This document shows, in pieces, positions 37,581 to 44,376 of a stretch of DNA of 64,000 nt. Position numbers and translations under genes: made by a program. Each line of letters opens with the position of its first letter. Within the stretch, counting starts at the first letter, position 1. Below the pieces are notes generated by a model. The model was not told the DNA's origin, made no database searches, and worked only from the letters and a program-made list of their open reading frames with translations. The DNA lies in contig JAQWEN010000001.1 in assembly GCA_028704885.1 (NCBI GenBank), positions 186,001 to 250,000 of the forward strand, written 5' to 3'. The stretch is from Candidatus Shapirobacteria bacterium. Its GTDB lineage: Bacteria > Patescibacteria > Microgenomatia > UBA12405.

Positions 37581-37919
37581 ATGATCGATTATTTAAATCA
37601 GCAGCTAAAAGAAATTAACGAAAAAATAAAGAGTGGGGAGAGTCAAAACTGGAAATTGATTCTAGAACACCATCGGGAAGCAATAAAATTTATGCAGCAT
37701 GAAAGACTAATTCATTTATTGGTGACTTTGGCTTTTGGAATTTTGTTTGTGATATCGATGATGTTTAGTTTGGTTTGTTCGTCTTGGTTGTTGATGGTAG
37801 TAGATTTTTTGCTGTTGATTTTATTAGTGCCGTACATTTTCCATTATTTTAGATTGGAAAATGGAGTTCAAAAACTATACTGGATTGATAAGTTAATTCA
37901 AAAAAAGATTGAAGTTTAA
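37581..37919 (+). CDS. Small membrane protein, 112 aa
   Basis: The first 40 residues are a charged helix (MIDYLNQQLKEINEKIKSGE), followed by two membrane segments (about 43-63 and 68-89) and a short C-terminal part with a basic end. No family recognised. It starts nine bases after the deaminase stop and is probably cotranscribed. Its 3' end overlaps a small minus-strand gene by four bases. Confidence 0.65.
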   Translation: MIDYLNQQLKEINEKIKSGESQNWKLILEHHREAIKFMQHERLIHLLVTLAFGILFVISMMFSLVCSSWLLMVVDFLLLILLVPYIFHYFRLENGVQKLYWIDKLIQKKIEV

Positions 37920-38071
37920 CGACGGCCGCGATTGATGGTTCCCATGCGAGCATTGGGTTTGAAATTGACAGGGGCCTTGGTTCCAGGAAAATTTGGGATT
38001 TCTGGTTTAATAAAACCCTTAGTAATAGTCGACCTGTTGTCGTTTTTTGGTTTTTGTGATGATCTACTCAT
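37916..38071 (-). CDS. Small basic protein, 51 aa
   Basis: The frame runs from MSRSSQKPKNDNRSTITK to NARMGTINRGRR, a basic, Pro/Asn-rich and probably disordered sequence. Its length and lack of hydrophobic residues recall small ribosome- or nucleic-acid-associated proteins, but no family is recognised. It lies 22 bases downstream of rpmG on the same strand and overlaps the tail of the plus-strand membrane-protein gene. TATAATAATTG-like sequence precedes the ATG. Confidence 0.55.
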   Translation of the reverse strand: MSRSSQKPKNDNRSTITKGFIKPEIPNFPGTKAPVNFKPNARMGTINRGRR

Positions 38072-38093
38072 AATTCAATTATATAATAATTGA

Positions 38094-38273
38094 TTATTTT
38101 AGTTTAGCTGATTCTTTGTGTTCAGTTCGCTTTTTGCACCAATTACAATATTTGACAAATTTTAGCTTGTCAGGAGTATTGGTTTTATTTTTTTCAGTTA
38201 AATAATTTTGAGCGCCGCAGACCGAACAGACTAGGGCAATCAAAATACGTGGTGTTTTTTTAGATTTAGACAT
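38094..38273 (-). CDS. rpmG: 50S ribosomal protein L33
   Basis: bL33, 59 residues: ILIALVCSVCGAQNYLTEKNK followed by KLKFVKYCNWCKKRTEHKES. Both CxxC pairs of the zinc-binding form are present. The TEKNKTNTPDKL segment is diagnostic. It is the short type of gene easily missed in annotation. Confidence 0.95.
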   Translation of the reverse strand: MSKSKKTPRILIALVCSVCGAQNYLTEKNKTNTPDKLKFVKYCNWCKKRTEHKESAKLK

Positions 38274-38300
38274 GCTGGTAGTTTATCAAGTTTCTTAAAA

Positions 38301-38621
38301 TTAGCCAAGACTGTAATTTACCTTGTCTTGCTTGTATTTTTTGATTTGTTTTTCCAATTGCTCCCGCATGCCAACTATGGCCGAAACTAATTTAATATTA
38401 TTGCATTCGGCAAAAAGGTGACCATCTTTACCAGGAAGGGCGATATCAAATTTAGTTTTGAAATGCTGGTATTTATCTCTTTCGAGATGAAGAAAGCCAG
38501 TTTTGATTTCTTCATTGAAATTAATAAGAAGCTGGTCGAGCTTGTGGACAAGTTTCTTATCGACCATATCCTTTATTTTCTGGGAAACATTTAAGTTAAC
38601 ACTGTTGATCTGTACGTTCAT
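38301..38621 (-). CDS. hpf: Ribosome hibernation promoting factor (short HPF/RaiA)
   Basis: A 106-residue beta-alpha-beta protein that binds the decoding centre of idle ribosomes. The start MNVQINSVNLNVSQKIKDMVDKKL and the pattern of alternating strand and helix, with KYQHFKTKFDIALPGKDGHLFAEC and a C-terminal basic helix, match the short HPF family. AGGAG lies seven bases before the ATG. It lies just upstream of rpmG on the same strand, a coherent ribosome-related group. Confidence 0.85.
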   Translation of the reverse strand: MNVQINSVNLNVSQKIKDMVDKKLVHKLDQLLINFNEEIKTGFLHLERDKYQHFKTKFDIALPGKDGHLFAECNNIKLVSAIVGMREQLEKQIKKYKQDKVNYSLG

Positions 38622-38712
38622 ATAGATCTCCTATTTAACTTATAAATAAAAATTGGCGAGTGTGTCTGATTCACTATTATTCTAACATTTTCTGAAGGAA
38701 AACTGAAATTTT

Positions 38713-39057
38713 TTATTCAGTGATGGTTTGGATGATGTCGTTGCAATCGGAGCGGAGATTATTGGTTTCGGTGAAAATATCGTTAAATTTTGGTTCGGTG
38801 GTCTTATAAACACGACTATCTTTGGCAGTTAAAGTAACTTCTAATTTACGTTTCTGAAAAATAGATTTAATTTGACAATTTTGGATTAAATTAACAGCCT
38901 CTGGCCAAGTAATTTCAATAACCGGAGAGAGGGTTATTTCAATAGTTCCCTGATCAACAGGCTTATCTTTTTTGGTAAGACCAAAAATACAGATTATTAA
39001 AGCAGAGAGAATTAAAACAAGAAGAGAAATGTAAATTGTTAGTCTAATTTTGGTCAC
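38713..39057 (-). CDS. Single-span membrane protein, 114 aa
   Basis: An N-terminal membrane anchor (IYISLLVLILSALIICIFGL, about 8-27) is followed by a small extracytoplasmic domain of about 80 residues (IEITWPEAVNLIQNCQIKSIF, LEVTLTAKDSRVYKTTEP). The arrangement recalls the small N-terminal domain of FtsH, but the similarity is weak. The ATG overlaps the stop of the preceding gene (39057), so the two are coupled. Confidence 0.65.
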   Translation of the reverse strand: MTKIRLTIYISLLVLILSALIICIFGLTKKDKPVDQGTIEITLSPVIEITWPEAVNLIQNCQIKSIFQKRKLEVTLTAKDSRVYKTTEPKFNDIFTETNNLRSDCNDIIQTITE

Positions 39058-39644
39058 TAATTAAGTGTAGCAGAGGAGGTGGAAGTTGACGTGGCAGATG
39101 TTTGGTAGATGAAGTTTCTTTCGAGGGTAATTGTTTTGTCGATGACAGTACTTTTAATTTTAATTTGAAGCTGTTTTTTACCTGGAGTGAGATTATAAAG
39201 ACAAATATCATTATTATTAAAATCAGACCAAGAATCGGTGCCGAGTTTATATGACCAAGTAACTGGACAATATTTACCATCGGTAGAAATATTAATACAA
39301 ACATTATCAGAAGTGACAATTTCGCCTTCTTGAGGAGATAAAATTTCGATTGGTCCAATTTCTTTTTTACATTCTGCTCTGGATGGTAATGGCATTGGGG
39401 TTGTTTTAGTGTTGGTAACAGTGGAATTGGTAGCGGTGGGATTGTCAATGATTACTTGAATTGGAGCAGAAGTCGGAGTTGCTGTTTCAACTTTTTCTTT
39501 TTGAGCTTTAATATTATTCATGTTAACTAAAATAACAGTTAACATCATGGGTACTGAAAGAGCCGCGGTAATTAATTCGATGTGTCTCTTTTTGTCGGGG
39601 AGGCCACTATACCATTTTTTAATTTTTGGAAAAATATTTTTCAT
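39057..39644 (-). CDS. Membrane-anchored protein with beta-sandwich-like domain, 195 aa
   Basis: A cytoplasmic basic start, one membrane helix (IELITAALSVPMMLTVILV, about 23-41), a Thr/Pro-rich linker (50-85) and an extracytoplasmic domain (about 92-180) with IEILSPQEGEIVTSDNVCINIS, CPVTWSYKLGTDSW and LTPGKKQLQIKIKST, which looks like an Ig-like fold. It ends in a Ser/Thr tail. The function is unknown. It is cotranscribed with the overlapping next gene. Confidence 0.7.
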   Translation of the reverse strand: MKNIFPKIKKWYSGLPDKKRHIELITAALSVPMMLTVILVNMNNIKAQKEKVETATPTSAPIQVIIDNPTATNSTVTNTKTTPMPLPSRAECKKEIGPIEILSPQEGEIVTSDNVCINISTDGKYCPVTWSYKLGTDSWSDFNNNDICLYNLTPGKKQLQIKIKSTVIDKTITLERNFIYQTSATSTSTSSATLN

Positions 39645-39707
39645 GGGGCGTTGAATATTTAAGGATAGTATTGTATCAGACGAAAAGGAAGATGCAATTT
39701 ACTTTTG

Positions 39708-39790
39708 CGGAGGGGACAGGAGTTGAACCTGCATGCCCTTGCGGGCGCTTGTTTTCAAAACAAGTTCCTTACCATTCGGAGCACCCCTCC
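39708..39790 (-). tRNA. tRNA-Ser (TGA)
   Basis: Acceptor GGAGGGG/CCCCTCC, anticodon stem CTTGT/ACAAG with loop TTTGAAA (anticodon TGA), and a long variable arm (CGCCCGCAAGGGC) typical of serine tRNAs. CCA is not encoded. Confidence 0.95.
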
Positions 39791-39832
39791 TTCGCAAAGC
39801 TTCGGATGGGCGATGCCCTCCTAACTTTTTTG

Positions 39833-39905
39833 AGCCCAGATTGGAACTCGAATCCAAGACCTTCCCCTTACCAAGGGGATGCTCTACCAACTGAGCTATC
39901 TGGGC
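39833..39905 (-). tRNA. tRNA-Thr (GGT)
   Basis: Acceptor GCCCAGA/TCTGGGC, D-arm AGCTCAGTTGGTAGAGC, anticodon loop TTGGTAA (GGT), T-loop GATTCGAGTTC. CCA is not encoded. Confidence 0.95.
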
Positions 39906-39949
39906 ACAGTGATACTTTGGTATTGTATCAAAATAATTTAGAAAAAATG

Positions 39950-40021
39950 AGCCTGAGGTCAGATTTGGACTGACGACCTGCTGTTTACAAAACAGCTGCT
40001 CTACCACTGAGCTACTCAGGC
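39950..40021 (-). tRNA. tRNA-Thr (TGT)
   Basis: Acceptor GCCTGAG/CTCAGGC, D-arm AGCTCAGTGGTAGAGC, anticodon loop TTTGTAA (TGT). The T-arm has AGTCCAAATCTGAC, with CCAAAT in place of the usual TTCRANT. CCA is not encoded. Confidence 0.93.
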
Positions 40022-40068
40022 AACAGATTATTATATCAAGAGGATTAAAAATTAAGGTAAAATAGAGA

Positions 40069-41211
40069 ATGACAAAAAAGAAAGTTTTAGTCTTGACTGA
40101 TCATATGCCTTGGGGACATAGGTCAATAGCTAAGGCGATATTTAACTATCTTAAAGCTAATGAAAAAGATTCGAATTATGAAGTTGTTTATTCAGAAATA
40201 AAAGCGGAAACCGGTTTTGGAGATGATTTATACACTTTTGCTTATCGTTATCTTCCAGCTTCGAACAGATTAGCTCATCGGGTTTTTGATAAAAAATTTG
40301 CCAGAGATTTAATGCGTAAAACTTCGGCTTTTAATTTACCAAGATTAAAGAAGGAAATTAATAAAATTAAGCCAGATTTGATAATTTCAGCTTATTTTTT
40401 TCATTCTCATAGTTTGGCTGGCTGGAAAAAAGAAGAAAAGAAAAAATTTAAATTATGGACAGTAGTAGCTGACCCTTGGACTATTAATCCAATTTCTTTT
40501 GTTAAGGGTTGTGATTTGAGTATAGTTTATGACCAAATTGGTGAAGATTTGGCTAAAAAATATGAGATTAAAAGTGATCAGATTTTGAAGACTGGGTGGT
40601 GGGTAAGACCGGAGATGTATCAAAAAATTGACAAACAGGCAGCAAGAAAAAAGCTAGGAATTAATGACGATAGACCAGTTATTTTTGTAGGAGGAGGAAG
40701 TTTGGGAACTAATTCTCTGACTAAATTACTACCAACACTGATTTTTATTAAGAAAAAAGTAGCTTTTGTAATTAATACAGGAGTGGATAAGTTTGCTTAT
40801 AAAATGGTGGAAAGTTATATTAAGATTTTATCTAAAATGAGAAAAGATGATAACGTTTATATTAAAAATATGGGTTGGATTGATAATATGGCAGAAGTTT
40901 TGGGAGCGGCGGATATTGTTTTTGGAAAAGCTGGTCCAAATTTTTTATTTGATGTGGTGGCTTGTCAAAAACCATTTGTGGCAATTACTCATATTGGAGG
41001 GCAGGAAGATGGAAATATCGACTTAATAAGAAAAAAGAATTTAGGGTGGGTTAGGGAAAAAAGCAGTGATTTGGTAAATTTTTTATATCGATATCTTGAT
41101 GATCCAAAATATTTTGAAAAAAAGTTTAAAAAATCGATTGAAGAAGAGGCACTGAATAACCAAAAAAGTTTGAAAATAATTTTAGATCGAGTGAAAAAAG
41201 ATTTGGAATAA
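40069..41211 (+). CDS. GT28/MurG-like glycosyltransferase (diacylglycerol glucosyltransferase type)
   Basis: A 380-residue GT-B enzyme. The N-terminal VLVLTDHMPWGHRSIAKAIFNYL resembles the S-x-G-G-H-x-x-A loop of monogalactosyl-/glucosyl-diacylglycerol synthases, and the C-terminal domain has VIFVGGGSLGTN, GWIDNMAEVLGAADIVFGKAGPN and PFVAITHIGGQEDGN, the nucleotide-sugar site. It probably adds a hexose from UDP-hexose to a membrane lipid. TAAAAT lies five bases before the ATG. Confidence 0.82.
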   Translation: MTKKKVLVLTDHMPWGHRSIAKAIFNYLKANEKDSNYEVVYSEIKAETGFGDDLYTFAYRYLPASNRLAHRVFDKKFARDLMRKTSAFNLPRLKKEINKIKPDLIISAYFFHSHSLAGWKKEEKKKFKLWTVVADPWTINPISFVKGCDLSIVYDQIGEDLAKKYEIKSDQILKTGWWVRPEMYQKIDKQAARKKLGINDDRPVIFVGGGSLGTNSLTKLLPTLIFIKKKVAFVINTGVDKFAYKMVESYIKILSKMRKDDNVYIKNMGWIDNMAEVLGAADIVFGKAGPNFLFDVVACQKPFVAITHIGGQEDGNIDLIRKKNLGWVREKSSDLVNFLYRYLDDPKYFEKKFKKSIEEEALNNQKSLKIILDRVKKDLE

Positions 41212-41343
41212 AGAAGGTCCCACCAAAAGTTTTCTTCAATATTGGCTTTTCCATACTAAAAAATAGCGGAAAACTCTTTTAAGGCGCAAACCCTAAAAAT
41301 ATGCCTTCCTTTTCAGATGGATAGTTAGAAAAAACACCTTCTT
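41211..41343 (+). other. Structured intergenic region
   Basis: AAGAAGGT (41211-41218) can pair with ACCTTCTT (41336-41343), enclosing AAAAG-TTTTC with GAAAA-ct-CTTTT and an AAGGC/GCCTT hairpin. It lies after the glycosyltransferase stop and before the promoter of the next gene. It could be a 3' structure or a small RNA; I match it to no known class. Confidence 0.35.
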
Positions 41344-41386
41344 AAAGTTCTGCTTTTGATAGGACTCCATATTTTAACATTTTTGG

Positions 41387-41392
41387 TATAAT
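41387..41392 (+). promoter_or_regulatory. -10 hexamer of the DUF1858 gene, leaderless-type
   Basis: TTGGTATAAT with TATAAT ending six bases before the ATG at 41399. Confidence 0.65.
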
Positions 41393-41398
41393 TTAGCC

Positions 41399-41620
41399 AT
41401 GAAAAATAAAGTCAAAATTACCAAAGATATTCTAATTTTAGATTTAATTGAGCAAAATCCAGCTTTGACTGAGGTTTTGACACAAGATTATGGACTTCAT
41501 TGCATTGGTTGTATGGCGGCTTCGATGGAGACCTTGGAACAAGGGGCTTTGACGCATGGAATGACCGAAGATCAGATAAATAAAATGGTCGACGAATTAA
41601 ACAAAAGATCAGACAAGTAA
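41399..41620 (+). CDS. DUF1858 domain protein (redox disulfide type)
   Basis: A 73-residue protein of the DUF1858 family: ITKDILILDLIEQNPALTEVL, then YGLHCIGCMAASMETLEQGA with the CxxC pair, and MTEDQINKMVDELNK. Family members occur alone or fused to hybrid-cluster proteins and are thought to handle disulfides or metals. No partner redox gene lies nearby. Its 3' end overlaps the convergent M50 protease gene by 12 bases. Confidence 0.88.
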   Translation: MKNKVKITKDILILDLIEQNPALTEVLTQDYGLHCIGCMAASMETLEQGALTHGMTEDQINKMVDELNKRSDK

Positions 41621-42211
41621 AGATAAGACAAATTTGACGATAGGTGACATGATGGTTTGGAAAATTGGGGTGCCACCAATTGGAAGAAAAACTAAAATAA
41701 TCAAAAGAATAAATCCGTAACGATCAAAAGTTTCCTGCCATTGAAGTGATTTTTCCTGAGGGAGAAGATTTAAAAATATTTTGGAACCATCTAATGGGGG
41801 GATTGGCAAAAGATTAAAAACAGCCAAAGAAACGTTAATTAAAATTAAAAGATAAAGTAAGATATTTTGGACGCCAAAGATTTTAGAGACAAGGGAACAA
41901 AGAACGGCAAGTAAGATATTGCCGACTGGTCCGGCTAGAGAAATTAAAATTTCATCTTTTTTAGGATTTTTAAGATTGTAAGGATCAATTGGAACGGGTT
42001 TAGCCCAACCAATAGTAGAGATGCCGGTAAAAGCGCTTAATAAGGGTAAAAGAATGGTGCCAACTGGATCAGCATGGGCAAGAGGATTTAAAGTTAGTCG
42101 ACCAAAAGAGCGAGGGGTTGGGTCACCAAGACGGTCGGCGGTTAGGGCATGACAAAATTCATGAATAGTAATACTGATGATGAGGGCGATGAAAGAAAAA
42201 ATATTTACCAT
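41609..42211 (-). CDS. Site-2 protease family (M50B) membrane metalloprotease
   Basis: A 200-residue intramembrane protease. The zinc motif HEFCH lies in the first helix (SITIHEFCHALTADRLGD, about 14-31), and the third ligand is in NLLPIPPLDGSKIF (about 140-153). Four to six membrane segments are visible and no PDZ domain is present, in contrast with the RseP protein at 57120. The substrate is unknown. Confidence 0.88.
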   Translation of the reverse strand: MVNIFSFIALIISITIHEFCHALTADRLGDPTPRSFGRLTLNPLAHADPVGTILLPLLSAFTGISTIGWAKPVPIDPYNLKNPKKDEILISLAGPVGNILLAVLCSLVSKIFGVQNILLYLLILINVSLAVFNLLPIPPLDGSKIFLNLLPQEKSLQWQETFDRYGFILLIILVFLPIGGTPIFQTIMSPIVKFVLSLLV

Positions 42212-42249
42212 ATTTCAAAAAATAAGTTGATTTGATATTATACCTTACT

Positions 42250-42456
42250 ATGAGAACATGTAGTTTATGTAACAAGGGAACCAAGATTGGTCAAAACCGA
42301 TCACACGCCCAAAATAGAACACCTAGAACTTTTATGGCTAACATTCAAAAAGTTACCTTAACTGTGGGTGAGGATAAAATTAGCGGTAGTTTTTGTACTA
42401 AGTGCTTGAAAAGAATCAAGAAAGAAACAAAAGAACAAAAAACGGCACTTAAATAA
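42250..42456 (+). CDS. rpmB: 50S ribosomal protein L28
   Basis: bL28, 68 residues, starting at the ATG 42250 (MRTCSLCNKGTKIGQNRSH); the TTG 18 bases upstream adds an unlikely hydrophobic start. NRTPRTFMANIQKVTL and CTKCLKRIKK are typical. The pairs CSLC and CTKC form a zinc site found in one subset of L28 proteins. Confidence 0.93.
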   Translation: MRTCSLCNKGTKIGQNRSHAQNRTPRTFMANIQKVTLTVGEDKISGSFCTKCLKRIKKETKEQKTALK

Positions 42457-42485
42457 GCACCGTTTTAAGTTTGAAACTTCACTTT

Positions 42486-42587
42486 TTACTTTTTCTTAGT
42501 TTTTTTAGCTACTTTCTTTTTGGCGACTTTTTTAACGACTTTTTTCTTAGCTACTTTTTTGGCAGCTTTCTTTTTTTTGACTGGCAT
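42486..42587 (-). CDS. Lysine-rich 33-aa protein (histone H1-like)
   Basis: The frame reads MPVKKKKAAKKVAKKKVVKK followed by VAKKKVAKKTKKK, that is 19 Lys of 33 residues plus Ala and Val. It resembles the C-terminal tails of histone H1-like proteins and basic nucleic-acid-binding peptides. AAGGAGGTAAAC lies before the ATG, a near-perfect ribosome site, so translation is likely. A TTGACA-like box near 42631 and a palindromic ATCCTA-n4-TAGGAT (42646-42661) lie upstream. DNA or RNA condensation is inferred only from composition. Confidence 0.7.
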   Translation of the reverse strand: MPVKKKKAAKKVAKKKVVKKVAKKKVAKKTKKK

Positions 42588-42876
42588 ATTGTTTACCTCC
42601 TTAATATTAATTAAAAAGTATTTAAATAAAATGTCAAAAAATCAAAATCCTATCTTTAGGATAAATTTGATTTTTATTAAAGTAGATTTGAGATAATTTT
42701 TACAAATTTTTTAATAAATTATTCCTATTTATTGGCTAAATTTAAAAATGCAAAAAATTTAAATTTGAAATTTTTAATTTTTAAATATTGATAAAAAGAC
42801 GGAAGCTTACAGAAAAAAGACAATTCATTAATGGTGAAATTTTCCAATAAATTTAAAAAATGAATTTAAATTTAGC
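42588..42876. other. AT-rich intergenic region
   Basis: No gene is seen in these 289 bases. They hold the promoter region of the lysine-rich peptide, the palindrome ATCCTAAAGATAGGAT, and repeated AATTTAAATTTGAAATTT-type tracts that also appear inside coding regions at 43482-43520 and 45153-45186. Confidence 0.6.
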
Positions 42877-43722
42877 CTATTTTTCGGATTTATCTATAGT
42901 GTAGTATTTGGAAATTTCTGACCAAGGAGTAATTTTTTTTCCTTCGATTTGGACTAAGGTTCGGTTAAACATCTTCATTTTTAATTTTTGATTTTGCTGA
43001 TTAGTGACAAAGGTCCAAGCAATTGGCCAGGGATTAAGAGCATTAATAAAGCGATTAATTTTGGACTGGTCCCAAGTCCAATCAATTTGGGCATTATCTT
43101 TATTTAATTTAGGAAAATAAGTTTTTTGAGTGTGATCTTGCTCCTGAAGAGATTTAGGATTTAAGATATATGATTTAAGAATGGTCTCAAGATTTTTAGC
43201 GGCAAGATCAAAAGCTTTTTGATAAAAAGTAGCAGCGGTTTCGTCTGGACTGATTTCAAAGGGAATCTGGGTGATAATGGGACCGTGATCAGGTAAAGCG
43301 TCAATTTGAAAAAAGGTGACGGCGGATTTGGTCTCGCCATTAATTATCTGCCAAGGACCAGGGGTGGCACCGCGATATTTTGGTAACGGAGATGGGTGAA
43401 TATTGATGATTTTTAATTTTGGGATATCAATCATTTCTTGATCGAAATAAGGAGGGCCAAAGGCAACACAAACACCGAGATCTAATTTTAAATTTTTAAT
43501 TTTTAATTTGAAATCGGGAGTAAATTCTTCGACTTGAAGAAGATTTAGATTGTTTTGATTGGAAAAGGCAGCCACGGGATTGGCGGTAATTTCTTGATCT
43601 CGACCAACCGGCTTGTCAATTTTGGTAATAACAGCAGAAATATTAAAATCTTTAATTTCTAAGATTTTTTTTAAAATTACAACAGAATGTTTGGATGAAC
43701 CGAAAAAAATGAGGTTAGTCAT
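42877..43722 (-). CDS. fmt: Methionyl-tRNA formyltransferase
   Basis: Fmt formylates initiator Met-tRNA using 10-formyl-THF. The 281 residues contain NIHPSPLPKYRGATPGPWQI (catalytic Asn/His/Asp set with DHGPII) and the substrate domain ending with QIDWTWDQSKINRFINALNPWP. An AT-rich tract is translated as FKLKIKNLKLDL around residue 70-80. It is divergent from def, its functional partner, across 84 bases. TAAAAT lies six bases before the ATG. Confidence 0.92.
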   Translation of the reverse strand: MTNLIFFGSSKHSVVILKKILEIKDFNISAVITKIDKPVGRDQEITANPVAAFSNQNNLNLLQVEEFTPDFKLKIKNLKLDLGVCVAFGPPYFDQEMIDIPKLKIINIHPSPLPKYRGATPGPWQIINGETKSAVTFFQIDALPDHGPIITQIPFEISPDETAATFYQKAFDLAAKNLETILKSYILNPKSLQEQDHTQKTYFPKLNKDNAQIDWTWDQSKINRFINALNPWPIAWTFVTNQQNQKLKMKMFNRTLVQIEGKKITPWSEISKYYTIDKSEK

Positions 43723-43749
43723 GATGTTATTTTATCAGGGTTTTGCTTA

Positions 43750-43777
43750 GTAGAGACGTTGCATGCAACGTCTCTAC
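43750..43777. repeat. Perfect 28-base palindrome
   Basis: GTAGAGACGTTGCA followed directly by its exact reverse complement, between the divergent fmt and def genes. It is GC-richer than its surroundings. I recall similar GTAGAGACG-type palindromes from cyanobacterial intergenic DNA, but cannot check this. Confidence 0.9.
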
Positions 43778-43806
43778 GGATAATATTTAGTTTGCTAAAA
43801 TAGCTT

Positions 43807-44376
43807 ATGAGAAAAATAGTGATTTATCCGGCAGAAATTTTAAGACAAAGGACTGAAGAAATTAAAAATGTCGATAAAAAATTACTGGAAGAAATTGAAG
43901 ATTTAAAAAAGATATTACAAAATGGCGATAATGCAGCGGGTTTAGCGGCGCCACAAATTGGAGTAAATAAAAGATTTTTTGGAGGTAAGGAGATTGGCAA
44001 GGGAAATGTTGGGGTTTTTATTAATCCTAGAATTGAAAAAGTTTACGGAGAAAAAGTCTATCCAAAATTAATTGACGAAAATAAAAAAGAAGAAGATTTT
44101 CTGGAAGGGTGTTTGTCTTTTCCGGGGTTTTTTGGAACGGTAAAAAGATTTTTGAAAATAGATGTGTCTTGGGATGAGATTGGATCTCAGATCTCAAATT
44201 TCAGATTTCAGAGAAAAAAGAAGACTCTTAGTGGTTTTGAGGCGATAGTTTTCCAACATGAACTGGATCATTTAGAAGGAATTGTGTTTATTGATCATAT
44301 TAAAGAAGAAAAAGGAAAATTTTTCAAAGATATTGGCGGGGAAATGGAAAAGTGGAGTTTAGAGATTTTTGAGTAA
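43807..44376 (+). CDS. def: Peptide deformylase
   Basis: Def removes the N-formyl group from nascent proteins, the counterpart of Fmt. The 189 residues show the three motifs GLAAPQIGV, EGCLSFPG and QHELDHLEG, giving the Cys and two His metal ligands and the catalytic Glu. Between motifs 2 and 3 the sequence EIGSQISNFRFQRKKK is encoded by a dispersed GATCTCAG-type repeat (44182-44213) and slightly lengthens the loop. TAAAAT lies five bases before the ATG. Confidence 0.94.
   Translation: MRKIVIYPAEILRQRTEEIKNVDKKLLEEIEDLKKILQNGDNAAGLAAPQIGVNKRFFGGKEIGKGNVGVFINPRIEKVYGEKVYPKLIDENKKEEDFLEGCLSFPGFFGTVKRFLKIDVSWDEIGSQISNFRFQRKKKTLSGFEAIVFQHELDHLEGIVFIDHIKEEKGKFFKDIGGEMEKWSLEIFE

Noticed and set aside
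39626..39973. Plus-strand 115-residue frame
   Set aside because: It runs antisense through two tRNA genes and part of a third.
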